Assembly: GCA_018902755.1 (NCBI GenBank)
Contig: JAHIQI010000017.1
Span: 1-64,000, forward strand
Direction of reading: 5' to 3'
Length of the DNA: 64,000 bases
Origin: Pseudomonadota bacterium
GTDB taxonomy: Bacteria; Desulfobacterota; Desulfarculia; Desulfarculales; Desulfarculaceae
The notes under the pieces are model-generated. The model searched no databases. It was not told where the DNA came from and saw nothing but the letters and a program-made list of their open reading frames with translations. Below are positions 1-7,832 of the stretch, in pieces. Every line of letters starts with the position of its first letter. Positions within the stretch are counted from its first letter, which is position 1. The position numbers were made by a program, and so were the translations under genes.

Positions 1-86
1 AGGAAGTGCAGATCGGCATGGAGATGGTGACCCGGGTCAACCAACTCCCCAACGGCAACCTGAACTATGTGTTTGAAAAAGCCTAG
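1..86 (+). CDS. C-terminal end of a protein, probably DUF35 OB-fold
   Basis: Only the last 27 codons are inside the window, ending at the TAG at 84-86. The tail contains GMEMVTRV and ends LNYVFEKA. A glycine-plus-beta-strand segment followed by a short aromatic tail resembles the end of DUF35 (Zn-ribbon/OB-fold) proteins that accompany thiolases and acyl-CoA enzymes. That fits the acyl-CoA-type genes downstream, but the fragment is too short to be certain. A terminator follows, so it belongs to a separate upstream transcript. Confidence 0.45.
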   Translation, partial: EVQIGMEMVTRVNQLPNGNLNYVFEKA

Positions 87-109
87 GCCTCCGGCCAGCT
101 AAAAACCAA

Positions 110-153
110 CGGCCCGCCCCTGCCGCAAGGCGAGGGCGGGCTGTTGCCGTTTT
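110..153 (+). terminator. Rho-independent terminator
   Basis: GCCCGCCC (112-119) pairs with GGGCGGGC (134-141) around a 14-base loop that can pair further, followed shortly by TTGCCGTTTT. It closes the upstream transcript before the FadR-type operon. Confidence 0.6.
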
Positions 154-220
154 AAGGCATGGTTGCGGCCGCTTTCTTGGCAGCGACGCAAAAATTGGGC
201 GCTTGGAAAATGAAATTTGC

Positions 221-250
221 TTGACGCCATATTTTCGGACTTAGTAAGAT
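221..250 (+). promoter_or_regulatory. Probable sigma70 promoter of the FadR-led operon
   Basis: TTGACG (221-226) and TAAGAT (245-250) are separated by 18 bases, 46 bases upstream of the regulator start. The -10 element lies inside the palindrome at 241-269, which suggests autoregulation. Confidence 0.5.
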
Positions 251-269
251 AATCTTACTATCTTACTAA
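241..269 (+). promoter_or_regulatory. Palindromic operator, probable FadR-family binding site
   Basis: TTAGTAAGAT (241-250) and ATCTTACTAA (260-269) form a perfect 10-base inverted repeat. A third copy of ATCTTACT fills the spacer at 252-259. The site covers the -10 element and the likely transcription start, the usual position for a repressor site. The regulator encoded directly downstream is the natural candidate to bind it. Confidence 0.6.
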
Positions 270-295
270 CTCGGAAAGATGGAAGGGATAGTAGC

Positions 296-1024
296 TTGGC
301 AGGTATCAAGAAAAAGAAGTTGGCCGACTTTGTCCTGGATGAAATCAAACGCATGATCGAGGCGGGAGAGCTCAAGGAGGGCGACCGGCTGCCCAATCAA
401 ACCGAGTTCGCCGCCCGCCTGGGGGTTAGCCGCCCTTCCCTGCGTGAAGCGATGCAGACCCTGGCCATGGTCGGAGCCGTGGAGCAACGGCCGGGCTACG
501 GCTCGGTCATCAAGTCGCTGACCCCGGCCCTGTTCGCCTCCCATCTGGCCACGCCCCTGGTGAATGACGAGGCGGCCACCCGCCAACTGCTGGAAGCCCG
601 CATGTTCATCGAGGGCGGCATCGCCAAACTGGCCGCCCGCAACGCCACCCAGAGCGAGATACGCAAGACCGGCACCATGGTGCGGCAGATGGCCGAGGCC
701 TTGGAAAAGGGGCGGCGGGAGGAATACACCAAGCTGGACACCCGCGTTCACTACCACCTGGCCGTTTGCTCCCACAACGACATCATGCTGCACTTCTTCG
801 TGACCATCCGCAGCATGATGGAGCAGTTCATGGCCGAGGCCTTTTGGCTGCTGCCCGAGCTGCTGGCCCGCTCCATGCGCTTCCACCAGAAAATTTATCA
901 GGGCCTGCGCGACCGTGACGAGGATGCGGCGGCGGCGGCCATGAATGGACACATCGAGGATATCCAACGAACCCTGGAGCAGTTCTACGGCTCCCCTTCA
1001 AAAGGCCCCAAAAGTAAAAAATGA
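296..1024 (+). CDS. FadR/GntR-family transcriptional regulator
   Basis: This 242-residue protein has an N-terminal winged helix of GntR type at about residues 8-75, with LPNQTEFAARLGVSRPSLRE as the recognition region. An alpha-helical FCD-type effector domain occupies about 95-230. Length and layout are those of FadR-subfamily repressors, which usually sense organic acids or acyl-CoAs. The start is TTG at 296, preceded by GGAAGGGA. The reading frame overlaps the next gene by four bases. It probably represses its own operon through the palindrome at 241-269. The ligand cannot be read from the sequence, but the downstream genes suggest a hydroxy or oxo acid or a CoA ester. Confidence 0.88.
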   Translation: MAGIKKKKLADFVLDEIKRMIEAGELKEGDRLPNQTEFAARLGVSRPSLREAMQTLAMVGAVEQRPGYGSVIKSLTPALFASHLATPLVNDEAATRQLLEARMFIEGGIAKLAARNATQSEIRKTGTMVRQMAEALEKGRREEYTKLDTRVHYHLAVCSHNDIMLHFFVTIRSMMEQFMAEAFWLLPELLARSMRFHQKIYQGLRDRDEDAAAAAMNGHIEDIQRTLEQFYGSPSKGPKSKK

Positions 1025-1980
1025 ACATCGACCAGATCAACACCGTCGCCATTATCGGGGCCGGCACTATGGGCTCGGGCATCAGCCTTTGCGTGGCCGC
1101 CGCCGGATACCAAGCCAACCTGTTCGATGTCTCCGACCGCCAGTTGGAAAAGGCCCTGGCCCGAGTGCAAAGCTGCCAGGAGGTCTTGATCCGCGAGGGA
1201 ATTTCGAGCCATGAGCAGGCGCGGCAATCCCTGGCGCGTATCCACTGCTACACCGACCTGGGGGAAGCGGTGGCCCAGGCCCAGTTCATCATCGAGGCGG
1301 TCCCCGAAGAGCTGGAGCTGAAGCGCCGCGTTTTCCGGCAAATCGAGGAGGCCTGCCCCCCGGACGCCATCCGAGTGACCAACACCTCTGGGCTGAGCGT
1401 TTCGGAAATAACCCGAGAAAGCCTCAGCCCGGAGCTGAGCGCCGGCATGCACTGGGTCAACCCTCCGGAGCTGGTGCCCCTGGTGGAGATCATTCGCGGC
1501 GAGAAATCCTCCGATGAAACCATCGGCCTGATCTACGAGCTGGCGGTGAAGCTGGGCAAAAAGCCGGTGCTGATCCAAAAGGAAGTGCCCGGCATCGGCC
1601 TGAACCGGCTGCAATTCGCCCTTTTCCGGGAGGCCCTGGGCATGGTGGAGGAGGGCGTGGTTTCCGCCGAGGACGTGGACCGCATCATGTGCTACGGCCT
1701 CGGGTTCCGCTATCCCTGGATCGGTCCCCTGAAGACGGCTGACCTGGGCGGCCTGGACGTGTTTTTTGAAATCTCCAAATACCTTTTCCAGCACCTGAGC
1801 GACGCCAAGACGCCTCCGCCCATGCTGGCCGACCTGATCACCGCAGGCCACCTGGGCGTGAAAAGCGGGCAGGGCTTTTACGACTACGGCCAGGATGCCG
1901 CCGGGCACATTTTGGACCGCCGGGACAGCTCCTTTATCCGCCAGTGCCGCCTGATGCAGGAAATAGACTCCGAGGATTAA
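1021..1980 (+). CDS. 3-hydroxyacyl-CoA dehydrogenase family protein
   Basis: A 319-residue NAD-dependent dehydrogenase. The Rossmann motif GAGTMG is at residues 13-18, with the acidic end of the second strand in FDVSD. The NTSGLS segment near 121 and the catalytic-site motif MHWVNPPE (His144, Asn147) are typical of the 3-hydroxyacyl-CoA dehydrogenase family. A C-terminal helical domain with GVKSGQGFYDY closes the protein. No hydratase part is fused. The same family contains L-gulonate and carnitine dehydrogenases, so a free hydroxy acid is possible instead of a CoA ester. The start overlaps the stop of the regulator, which implies translational coupling. Confidence 0.85.
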   Translation: MNIDQINTVAIIGAGTMGSGISLCVAAAGYQANLFDVSDRQLEKALARVQSCQEVLIREGISSHEQARQSLARIHCYTDLGEAVAQAQFIIEAVPEELELKRRVFRQIEEACPPDAIRVTNTSGLSVSEITRESLSPELSAGMHWVNPPELVPLVEIIRGEKSSDETIGLIYELAVKLGKKPVLIQKEVPGIGLNRLQFALFREALGMVEEGVVSAEDVDRIMCYGLGFRYPWIGPLKTADLGGLDVFFEISKYLFQHLSDAKTPPPMLADLITAGHLGVKSGQGFYDYGQDAAGHILDRRDSSFIRQCRLMQEIDSED

Positions 1981-2022
1981 ACAAACGTCAGCGAGGCCGC
2001 TGAGCCCGCCACTAGGATTCCG

Positions 2023-3690
2023 ATGCAACTGAGAAGCGACCAGATGAAAAAGGGGATCGAGCGGGCCATGAGCCGCTCGCTTTTCTATGCCATGGGCTAT
2101 ACCCGCCGGGAGATGGAAGGCCCCCTGGTGGGGGTGGTCAACTCCGGCAACCAGATCGTACCCGGCCACATCCATCTGGACCGGCTGGTGGAGGCGGTGG
2201 TGCGCGGCGTGTGCGCCGGGGGCGGCACTCCGGTGTGCTTCCCCACCATAGCCGTGTGCGACGGCATAGCCATGGGCCACGCCGGGATGCGCTACAGCCT
2301 GGCCAGCCGTGAGCTTATCGCCGATTCCATCGAGACCATGGCAATGGCCCATCCCTTCGACGCCCTGGTGCTGGTGACCAACTGCGACAAGATCACCCCG
2401 GGGATGATCATGGCCGCCTTGCGGCTCAACATCCCGGCCATAATCCTCAGCGGCGGCCCCATGCAGGCGGGGGTTTGGCGCGGCCAGGAAACCGACCTGA
2501 CCACGGTCAACGAGGCGGTGGGCAAGGTGGGGGCCAAGCGGATGAGTTTGCAAGAGCTGGATGACCTGGAATCCTGCTGCTGCCCCGGTGCGGGCTCTTG
2601 CGCCGGGATGTTCACGGCCAACTCCATGAACTGCCTGGCCGAGGCCCTGGGCCTGGCCCTGCCGGGCAACGGCAGCATCCCGGCGGTCAGCGGTGCCCGC
2701 ACTCGCCTGGCCAAGCGGGCGGGCATGCAGGTGATGGAGCTGTTGGCCGCGGGCATCCGGCCCCGGGACATAGCCGGGCGCGAGGCCTTTGCCAACGCCA
2801 TCGCGGTGGACCTGGCCATGGGCTGCTCCACCAACACCATCTTGCATGTGCCGGCAATAGCCCGCGAGGCCGGGCTGACGGTAAACCAGGACGATTTCGA
2901 GGTCATCGGCCGCGATGTCCCCCACCTGTGCAACATGAGCCCGGCTGGCCCCCACCACCTGGATGACCTGGACCGGGCGGGCGGGGTGCAGGGGGTGATG
3001 AAGCGCCTGGCCCAGCGCGGCCTGGTGAACCTGGAGGCCATGACCGCCACCGGCGAAACCCTGGGGGCCAACCTGGAGGCCGCCGCCATCCGCGACGAGG
3101 AAATCATCCGTCCCTTTGAGCGGCCCATACACAGCGAGGGCGGCCTGGCCATCCTGCGGGGCAACCTGTCCCCGGACGGCGCGGTGGTCAAGCAGTCCGC
3201 CGTGGCCGAGAGCATGCTGGAGCGCACCGGCCCGGCCCGGGTGTTCGAGTGCGAGGAAGACGCGGTGAAAGCCATCATGGATGGGGCCATCCTGCCGGGC
3301 GACGTGGTAGTGATCCGCTACGAAGGGCCCAAGGGCGGGCCGGGCATGCGGGAGATGCTCTCGCCGACCTCGGCCATCGTGGGCGCCGGATTGGGCGAGT
3401 CGGTGGCCCTGGTCACCGACGGTCGCTTCAGCGGGGTCACCCGCGGCGCGGCGGTGGGCCATATCTCTCCGGAGGCGGCCCAGGGCGGCCCCCTGGCCCT
3501 GGTGATGGAGGGCGACCTCATCGCCATCGACATTCCCGGCCGGACCCTGGAGCTGCTGGTGGGCGAGGAAGAGTTGGCCCGGCGGCGCGCCCAGTGGCAG
3601 CCGCCCGAGCCCAAGGTGCGCACCGGCTATTTGTATCGCTACTCCCAAATGGTGACCCCGGCATCCCAGGGCGCCGTGCTTGAAATATGA
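2023..3690 (+). CDS. IlvD/Edd family dehydratase (dihydroxy-acid dehydratase-like)
   Basis: A 555-residue Fe-S dehydratase of the IlvD/Edd family, which converts 2,3-dihydroxy acids or sugar acids to 2-oxoacids. Signatures include VVNSGNQIVPGHIH, AVCDGIAMGHAGMRYSL, NCDKITPGM and a cysteine-rich CCCPGAGSCAGMFTANSM segment that supplies cluster ligands. Length is normal for IlvD. An AGGATT ribosome-binding site precedes the ATG. Its place between a dehydrogenase and a 2-oxoacid oxidoreductase argues for a catabolic role, since no valine/isoleucine biosynthesis gene is nearby. A genuine biosynthetic IlvD cannot be excluded from motifs alone. Confidence 0.85.
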   Translation: MQLRSDQMKKGIERAMSRSLFYAMGYTRREMEGPLVGVVNSGNQIVPGHIHLDRLVEAVVRGVCAGGGTPVCFPTIAVCDGIAMGHAGMRYSLASRELIADSIETMAMAHPFDALVLVTNCDKITPGMIMAALRLNIPAIILSGGPMQAGVWRGQETDLTTVNEAVGKVGAKRMSLQELDDLESCCCPGAGSCAGMFTANSMNCLAEALGLALPGNGSIPAVSGARTRLAKRAGMQVMELLAAGIRPRDIAGREAFANAIAVDLAMGCSTNTILHVPAIAREAGLTVNQDDFEVIGRDVPHLCNMSPAGPHHLDDLDRAGGVQGVMKRLAQRGLVNLEAMTATGETLGANLEAAAIRDEEIIRPFERPIHSEGGLAILRGNLSPDGAVVKQSAVAESMLERTGPARVFECEEDAVKAIMDGAILPGDVVVIRYEGPKGGPGMREMLSPTSAIVGAGLGESVALVTDGRFSGVTRGAAVGHISPEAAQGGPLALVMEGDLIAIDIPGRTLELLVGEEELARRRAQWQPPEPKVRTGYLYRYSQMVTPASQGAVLEI

Positions 3691-3795
3691 TCGCGCTGGT
3701 CTAATCCCCCAGCGCCTGGGCCGGTCCACCGTGCCCCAGTGGACCCCATAGCGGACGAGCCCAGGAGTTCAACATCACAGAGCAAGGAAAAGCGC

Positions 3796-4707
3796 ATGAT
3801 GGAAATTAGATTTCACGGCAGAGGGGGCCAGGGGGCGGTCACGGCCGCCGAGCTGATGGCCCGGGCCGCCATACTGGACGGAAAATACGCCCAGGCCTTT
3901 CCCAATTTCGGGCCAGAACGCCGCGGGGCCCCGGTGACCGCCTTTCTGCGGGTTTCCGAGCAGCCCATATATTTGCGTGAAAAGATCGAGTCCCCGGATA
4001 CGGTGGTGGTCCTGGACCCAACCCTCATCGACCTGGTCAACGTGGCCGACGGGCTGAAACCCGGCGGGATGATGGTGATGAACCTGGCCGCCTCCGGGCG
4101 GGGCGCCCTAGCCAAATACGGTGACCAGTTCCAGGTGGCGGCGGTGGACGCCTCGCGCATCGCGGTGGAGACCATCGGCATACCGGTGACCAACACCGCC
4201 ATCCTGGGCTCCCTGATAAAGGCCTGCGGCATCACCTCGCTAAAGACCATGGAAGGCCCCATGCAGCGCCGCTTCGGGCGGCTGGCCGCCAAGAATCTCC
4301 TGGCCCTTCAGCGGGCCTTTGAGGAGACCGAGGTGCCCGAGGCTCCCGCCGCGCCCTCGCCCGCGGCCCCTGCGGCGGGCCAAGAAGGATGCACCTATGC
4401 GGAGCTGCTGCAACGGGAGGCCCTGCTGGTGTGGGACCAGCTCCAGATCGGCTGCGACATCGACCTCCCCGGCAGCACCGCCGCCTTCCACACCGGCAAC
4501 TGGCGCAGCGCGGGACGCCCCTACATCGACCGGGAAAAGTGCGTAAGCTGCGGCTTCTGCCACGTCTACTGCCCGGACCTGGCCATGAACTTCACCGACG
4601 ACGGCGCCATCGAATGGGACCACCGCTACTGCAAGGGTTGCGGCATCTGCGCTGAGGAATGTCCCAAGGGGGCCATCAGCATGCGGGAGGAAAGCCATGA
4701 GCAATAG
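3796..4707 (+). CDS. 2-oxoacid:ferredoxin oxidoreductase, fused gamma and delta (ferredoxin) subunits
   Basis: This 303-residue protein joins two subunits that are often separate. Residues 1 to about 185 are the gamma domain, starting with the glycine-rich GRGGQG motif (8-13) and carrying FGPERRGAPV. After an Ala/Pro linker (about 185-200) comes the delta domain, with two [4Fe-4S] motifs, CVSCGFCHVYCP near 249 and CKGCGICAEECP near 279. The start at 3796 is preferred because AAGGAAA precedes it. The gene overlaps the alpha gene by 11 bases. It carries electrons from the TPP site to soluble ferredoxin. Confidence 0.9.
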   Translation: MMEIRFHGRGGQGAVTAAELMARAAILDGKYAQAFPNFGPERRGAPVTAFLRVSEQPIYLREKIESPDTVVVLDPTLIDLVNVADGLKPGGMMVMNLAASGRGALAKYGDQFQVAAVDASRIAVETIGIPVTNTAILGSLIKACGITSLKTMEGPMQRRFGRLAAKNLLALQRAFEETEVPEAPAAPSPAAPAAGQEGCTYAELLQREALLVWDQLQIGCDIDLPGSTAAFHTGNWRSAGRPYIDREKCVSCGFCHVYCPDLAMNFTDDGAIEWDHRYCKGCGICAEECPKGAISMREESHEQ

Positions 4708-5878
4708 AGTGGGAATCGAGGTCTCCATCGCCGTGGCCGAGGCGGTGGGCCTGTGCGACGTTGACGTGGTGGCCGCCTACCCCATCACCCCCCAGACCCA
4801 CATCGTGGAGCACCTGGCCGATCTGGTGGCCGAGGGCAAGCTAGACGCCGAGTACATCGCCGTGGAGTCGGAGCACTCGGCCATCAGCGCGGTGATGGGC
4901 GCTTCGGCCACCGGAGGCCGGGCCTTCACCGCCACGGCCTCCCAGGGCTTGGCCCTGATGCACGAGATCCTGTTCGCCGTTTCCAGCTTGCGCCTACCGG
5001 TGGTCATGGCCGTGGCCAACCGCGCGGTGTCCGCCCCCATCAACATCTGGGCCGACCTCTCGGACGTGATGCCCCAGCGCGACACGGGCTGGGTGCAGTT
5101 GTTCGCCGAGAACGGCCAGGAGGCCTATGACCTGATGGTGCAGGCCTTCCGCCTGGCCGAGGATCACCGCGTGCTGCTGCCGGTGATGGTCAACCTGGAC
5201 GGCTTCACCCTGTCGCACATGATCGAGCCCATCACCATGATGGAGCGCGATGAGGTGCGCCGCTTCCTGCCGCCCATCGAGCCCGCCCGGCTGCTGGACC
5301 CGGATCACCCCCGCTCCATCGGCCCATTCGGGGCCCAGGACGTGTACACCGAGGCCAAGATGCAGCAGGAAATGGCCCTGCTGCGCTCCGAGGGGGTGAT
5401 GGAGGAGATTTGGCAGGACTTCGAGGCCCAGTTCGGGCGGCGCTACCGCGCGGTGGAGTCCTACCGCACCGGCGACGCCGAGGTGGTGCTGGTCACCATG
5501 GGGGCGGTGAGCGAGACCGCCCGCGCGGCGGTGGACGAGATGCGCGATCAGGGCATAGCCGTGGGCCTGGTGCGCATCCGCATGTGGCGGCCCCTGCCCC
5601 AGGAACAGCTGCGCCAGGCCCTGGAAGGGGCCAAGGTGGTGGCGGTGCTGGACCGGATGCTCACCCCCGGCGGCACCGGCGGCACCGGCGGCCCGGTGGG
5701 CGAGGCCCTGCGCTCCATTTTCTACGACGCCCCCGTGCGGCCCCGCATTTATGAGGTGGTGGCCGGGTTGGGAGGCCGGGAGATCAACCGGCGCACCTTC
5801 AAGGAGATCGTGCGCCAGGCCCTGGCCGGGCAAGAGCAGGTTCGTCAATTCACCCTCCTGGACGTGAGGTGCGCATAA
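4697..5878 (+). CDS. 2-oxoacid:ferredoxin oxidoreductase alpha subunit
   Basis: A 393-residue PorA-type subunit. The N-terminal pyrimidine-binding domain contains AAYPITPQTHIVEHL and VESEHSAISAVMGASATGGR with TATASQGL. A C-terminal transketolase-like domain begins near residue 255 (VVLVTMGAVSETARAAVDE). PorA proteins form the TPP active site together with the beta subunit. Pyruvate, 2-oxoisovalerate and phenylglyoxylate enzymes share these motifs, so the substrate is not fixed by sequence. It overlaps the gamma-delta gene by 11 bases and ends one base before the beta gene. Confidence 0.9.
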   Translation: MSNRVGIEVSIAVAEAVGLCDVDVVAAYPITPQTHIVEHLADLVAEGKLDAEYIAVESEHSAISAVMGASATGGRAFTATASQGLALMHEILFAVSSLRLPVVMAVANRAVSAPINIWADLSDVMPQRDTGWVQLFAENGQEAYDLMVQAFRLAEDHRVLLPVMVNLDGFTLSHMIEPITMMERDEVRRFLPPIEPARLLDPDHPRSIGPFGAQDVYTEAKMQQEMALLRSEGVMEEIWQDFEAQFGRRYRAVESYRTGDAEVVLVTMGAVSETARAAVDEMRDQGIAVGLVRIRMWRPLPQEQLRQALEGAKVVAVLDRMLTPGGTGGTGGPVGEALRSIFYDAPVRPRIYEVVAGLGGREINRRTFKEIVRQALAGQEQVRQFTLLDVRCA

Positions 5879-5879
5879 A

Positions 5880-6815
5880 ATGGAAGCAGCGATCGACACC
5901 CAGAAGATATCCATGAAGAGCCTGCCCGCCTTCGAGGCCCTGGCCTCGGGCCACCGCGCCTGCCAGGGATGCGGCGAGGTGCTGGCCATGCGCCTGGCCA
6001 TGAAGGCCCTGGGAGAGCGGATCATCGTGGTCAGCGCCACCGGCTGCATGGAGGTGATCACCACCCCCTATCCCCAGACCTCCTGGCTGGTGCCCTGGAT
6101 GCACGTGGCCTTCGAGAACGCCTCGGCCGTGGGCTCGGGCGTGGCCGGGGCCCTGCTGGCCCTGGCCCGCAAGGGCAGGTTGGCGGGCGGCGACACCAAG
6201 ATCGTTATCATGGGCGGCGACGGCGGCACCTCGGACATCGGGATGCAGTCGCTCTCCGGGGCCCTGGAGCGCGGGCACGACTTCGTGTACCTGTGCTTCG
6301 ACAACGAGGCCTACATGAACACCGGCATCCAGCGCTCCTCGGCCACGCCGCGCTGCGCCTGGACCACCACCTGTCCCCTGGGCGAGGAGCAGCCCGGCAA
6401 GCAGGAGGCCAAGAAGGACCTGGTGGGCATCGTGGAAAAGCACCACATCCCCTACCTGGCCACGGCCACGCCGGCCTATCCTTTCGACCTGATGAACAAG
6501 GTGCGCCGGGGAGCCCAGGTCAAGGGCCCGGCGTTCATCCATGTGCTGGCGCCTTGCCCCACCGGCTGGCGCATCCCGACCCACGAGGTGATCAAGGTGG
6601 CCCGCTTGGCGGTTCAAACCAGGGACTATCCGCTGTACGAGGTGGTCAACGGCAAATACATCCTGGGCAAGCCCGGCAAGAACGTCAAACCGGTCGCCGA
6701 ATACCTCAAGGCTCAGGGCCGCTTCAAGCACTTGAGCGAAAACGACCTGGCGGCCATCCAGCAGGAGGTGGACGAGCGTTTCGCCCAGCTGCAATGGCTG
6801 GCCTCGCGGCCTTGA
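5880..6815 (+). CDS. 2-oxoacid:ferredoxin oxidoreductase beta subunit
   Basis: A 311-residue TPP-binding PorB-type subunit. CQGCGE (28-33), a cysteine in SATGC (56) and a later cysteine in APCPTGW are the usual ligands of the proximal [4Fe-4S] cluster. The TPP/Mg motif is GDGGTSDIGMQ (from 113), followed by DNEAYMNTGIQRSSATP. The length is normal for this subunit. GAGGTG precedes the ATG. It completes a heterotrimeric gamma-delta/alpha/beta enzyme that splits a 2-oxoacid into acyl-CoA, CO2 and reduced ferredoxin. Confidence 0.9.
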   Translation: MEAAIDTQKISMKSLPAFEALASGHRACQGCGEVLAMRLAMKALGERIIVVSATGCMEVITTPYPQTSWLVPWMHVAFENASAVGSGVAGALLALARKGRLAGGDTKIVIMGGDGGTSDIGMQSLSGALERGHDFVYLCFDNEAYMNTGIQRSSATPRCAWTTTCPLGEEQPGKQEAKKDLVGIVEKHHIPYLATATPAYPFDLMNKVRRGAQVKGPAFIHVLAPCPTGWRIPTHEVIKVARLAVQTRDYPLYEVVNGKYILGKPGKNVKPVAEYLKAQGRFKHLSENDLAAIQQEVDERFAQLQWLASRP

Positions 6816-6980
6816 CCGCTCGCGGGGGCGGCGCCCCATCCAGGCCTGGTTGTCATACCGGGCGCTGCCTCCGCTTTTAATAAAAACCCCCGGCTGTGGT
6901 CGGGGCGCTGGGACGCGCCCCACGCGGCCGCAAACGCGGGGGCCTTGCCTTGGCGGGCCCCGCTTACGGGAGGCAGCAGC

Positions 6981-7379
6981 ATGCTGCGTAAAGTTGGACA
7001 CCTGGGCATCGCGGTGAAAAATATCGAGCAAACCCTGGCGGTGCTCGCCAACCTCTTTGAAGTGCCTCTACCGCCCATCACGGACGTGACCGAGAAAAAA
7101 ATAAAGGTGGCGGTGCTCACCCTCGACGGCCTCTCCCTGGAGTTTCTGGAAGACTACAGCGAAGCCGGGCCGTTCAAGCAGATGGTGGCGCAGAGGGGCA
7201 ACGCGGTGCACCATTTCTGCGTGGAGGTGCAGGACATCGACCAGGCCATTGAATCGTTGACCTCGCGGGGCATCGCCATGCGCGACGCCGCGCCCAAGGT
7301 GGGGGTGCGCGGCAAGCGGATCGCCTTCATAGACTCGGCGGCCTTGGACGGCCTGGCCGTGGAGCTGTCCGAGCCCTAG
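6981..7379 (+). CDS. VOC-family protein, methylmalonyl-CoA epimerase-like
   Basis: A 132-residue vicinal-oxygen-chelate protein of the size of methylmalonyl-CoA epimerase. It has the paired beta-alpha-beta-beta-beta layout, HLGIAVKNIEQTL at the start, HHFCVEVQDID in the second half and GKRIAFID near the end. His7, the His pair near 72 and the Glu in VELSEP match the expected metal ligands. GGGAGG precedes the ATG. It follows the 2-oxoacid oxidoreductase by 165 bases and is followed by a terminator. It may serve the mutase operon at 38-44 kb or act on another acyl-CoA made by this operon. Confidence 0.72.
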   Translation: MLRKVGHLGIAVKNIEQTLAVLANLFEVPLPPITDVTEKKIKVAVLTLDGLSLEFLEDYSEAGPFKQMVAQRGNAVHHFCVEVQDIDQAIESLTSRGIAMRDAAPKVGVRGKRIAFIDSAALDGLAVELSEP

Positions 7380-7428
7380 CGCCCGCACGAGGGCGTAGCC
7401 TCGCGTCCCTCCAGATGCATCTCAAAAC

Positions 7429-7465
7429 AAGGGGCCGGCCGCCTTGGCCGCCCCTTTTCATTTTT
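7429..7465 (+). terminator. Rho-independent terminator
   Basis: AAGGGGC and GGCC pair with GGCC and GCCCCTT around a short loop with one bulge, followed by TTTCATTTTT. It ends the operon that begins with the FadR-type regulator. Confidence 0.75.
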
Positions 7466-7832
7466 AGCGCCCATGCCCACTCGTGGCCTGGGCCTTGCCC
7501 AACGCACTGACAATTACCTAAAAATGCGATAGGCACTTTGCCGGATGGCGCCCGCTTGGCATTCGCCGACCGTCGGGTCTAGAGGCTGGTTTGATCTAAC
7601 CGGTCAATAGGACTACCATAGATGCTGACAGGGAGACGGTTGTCCCTGCCTTTACTTCAACCACACCTCGCCAGCACAGGGGAAATAATCCATTTGGACG
7701 CCACCCAACCGCATCGTATTGCACCGGAAGCACCATAAGGCCCGCAAAGAGGTCGGCGCGGCGGATGCCGCCTGCGTCAGCACGAAGGGGACGATTTGGA
7801 AGCAGCCAACTAATTAGGGGGTGTCCGCGCAT
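7466..7832. other. Intergenic region upstream of the SLC13-type gene
   Basis: I see no convincing coding region here. A weak promoter candidate is TTGATC (7591-7596) with TACCAT (7614-7619) at 17-base spacing. A CAGGGA/TCCCTG hairpin (7629-7648) follows in the presumed leader. Neither is strong. Confidence 0.35.

Noticed and set aside
985..3729. Very long antisense open frame on the minus strand opposite the dehydrogenase and IlvD-type genes
   Set aside because: High-GC codon bias leaves few stops on the opposite strand. The opposite frame has family motifs, and this one has none.
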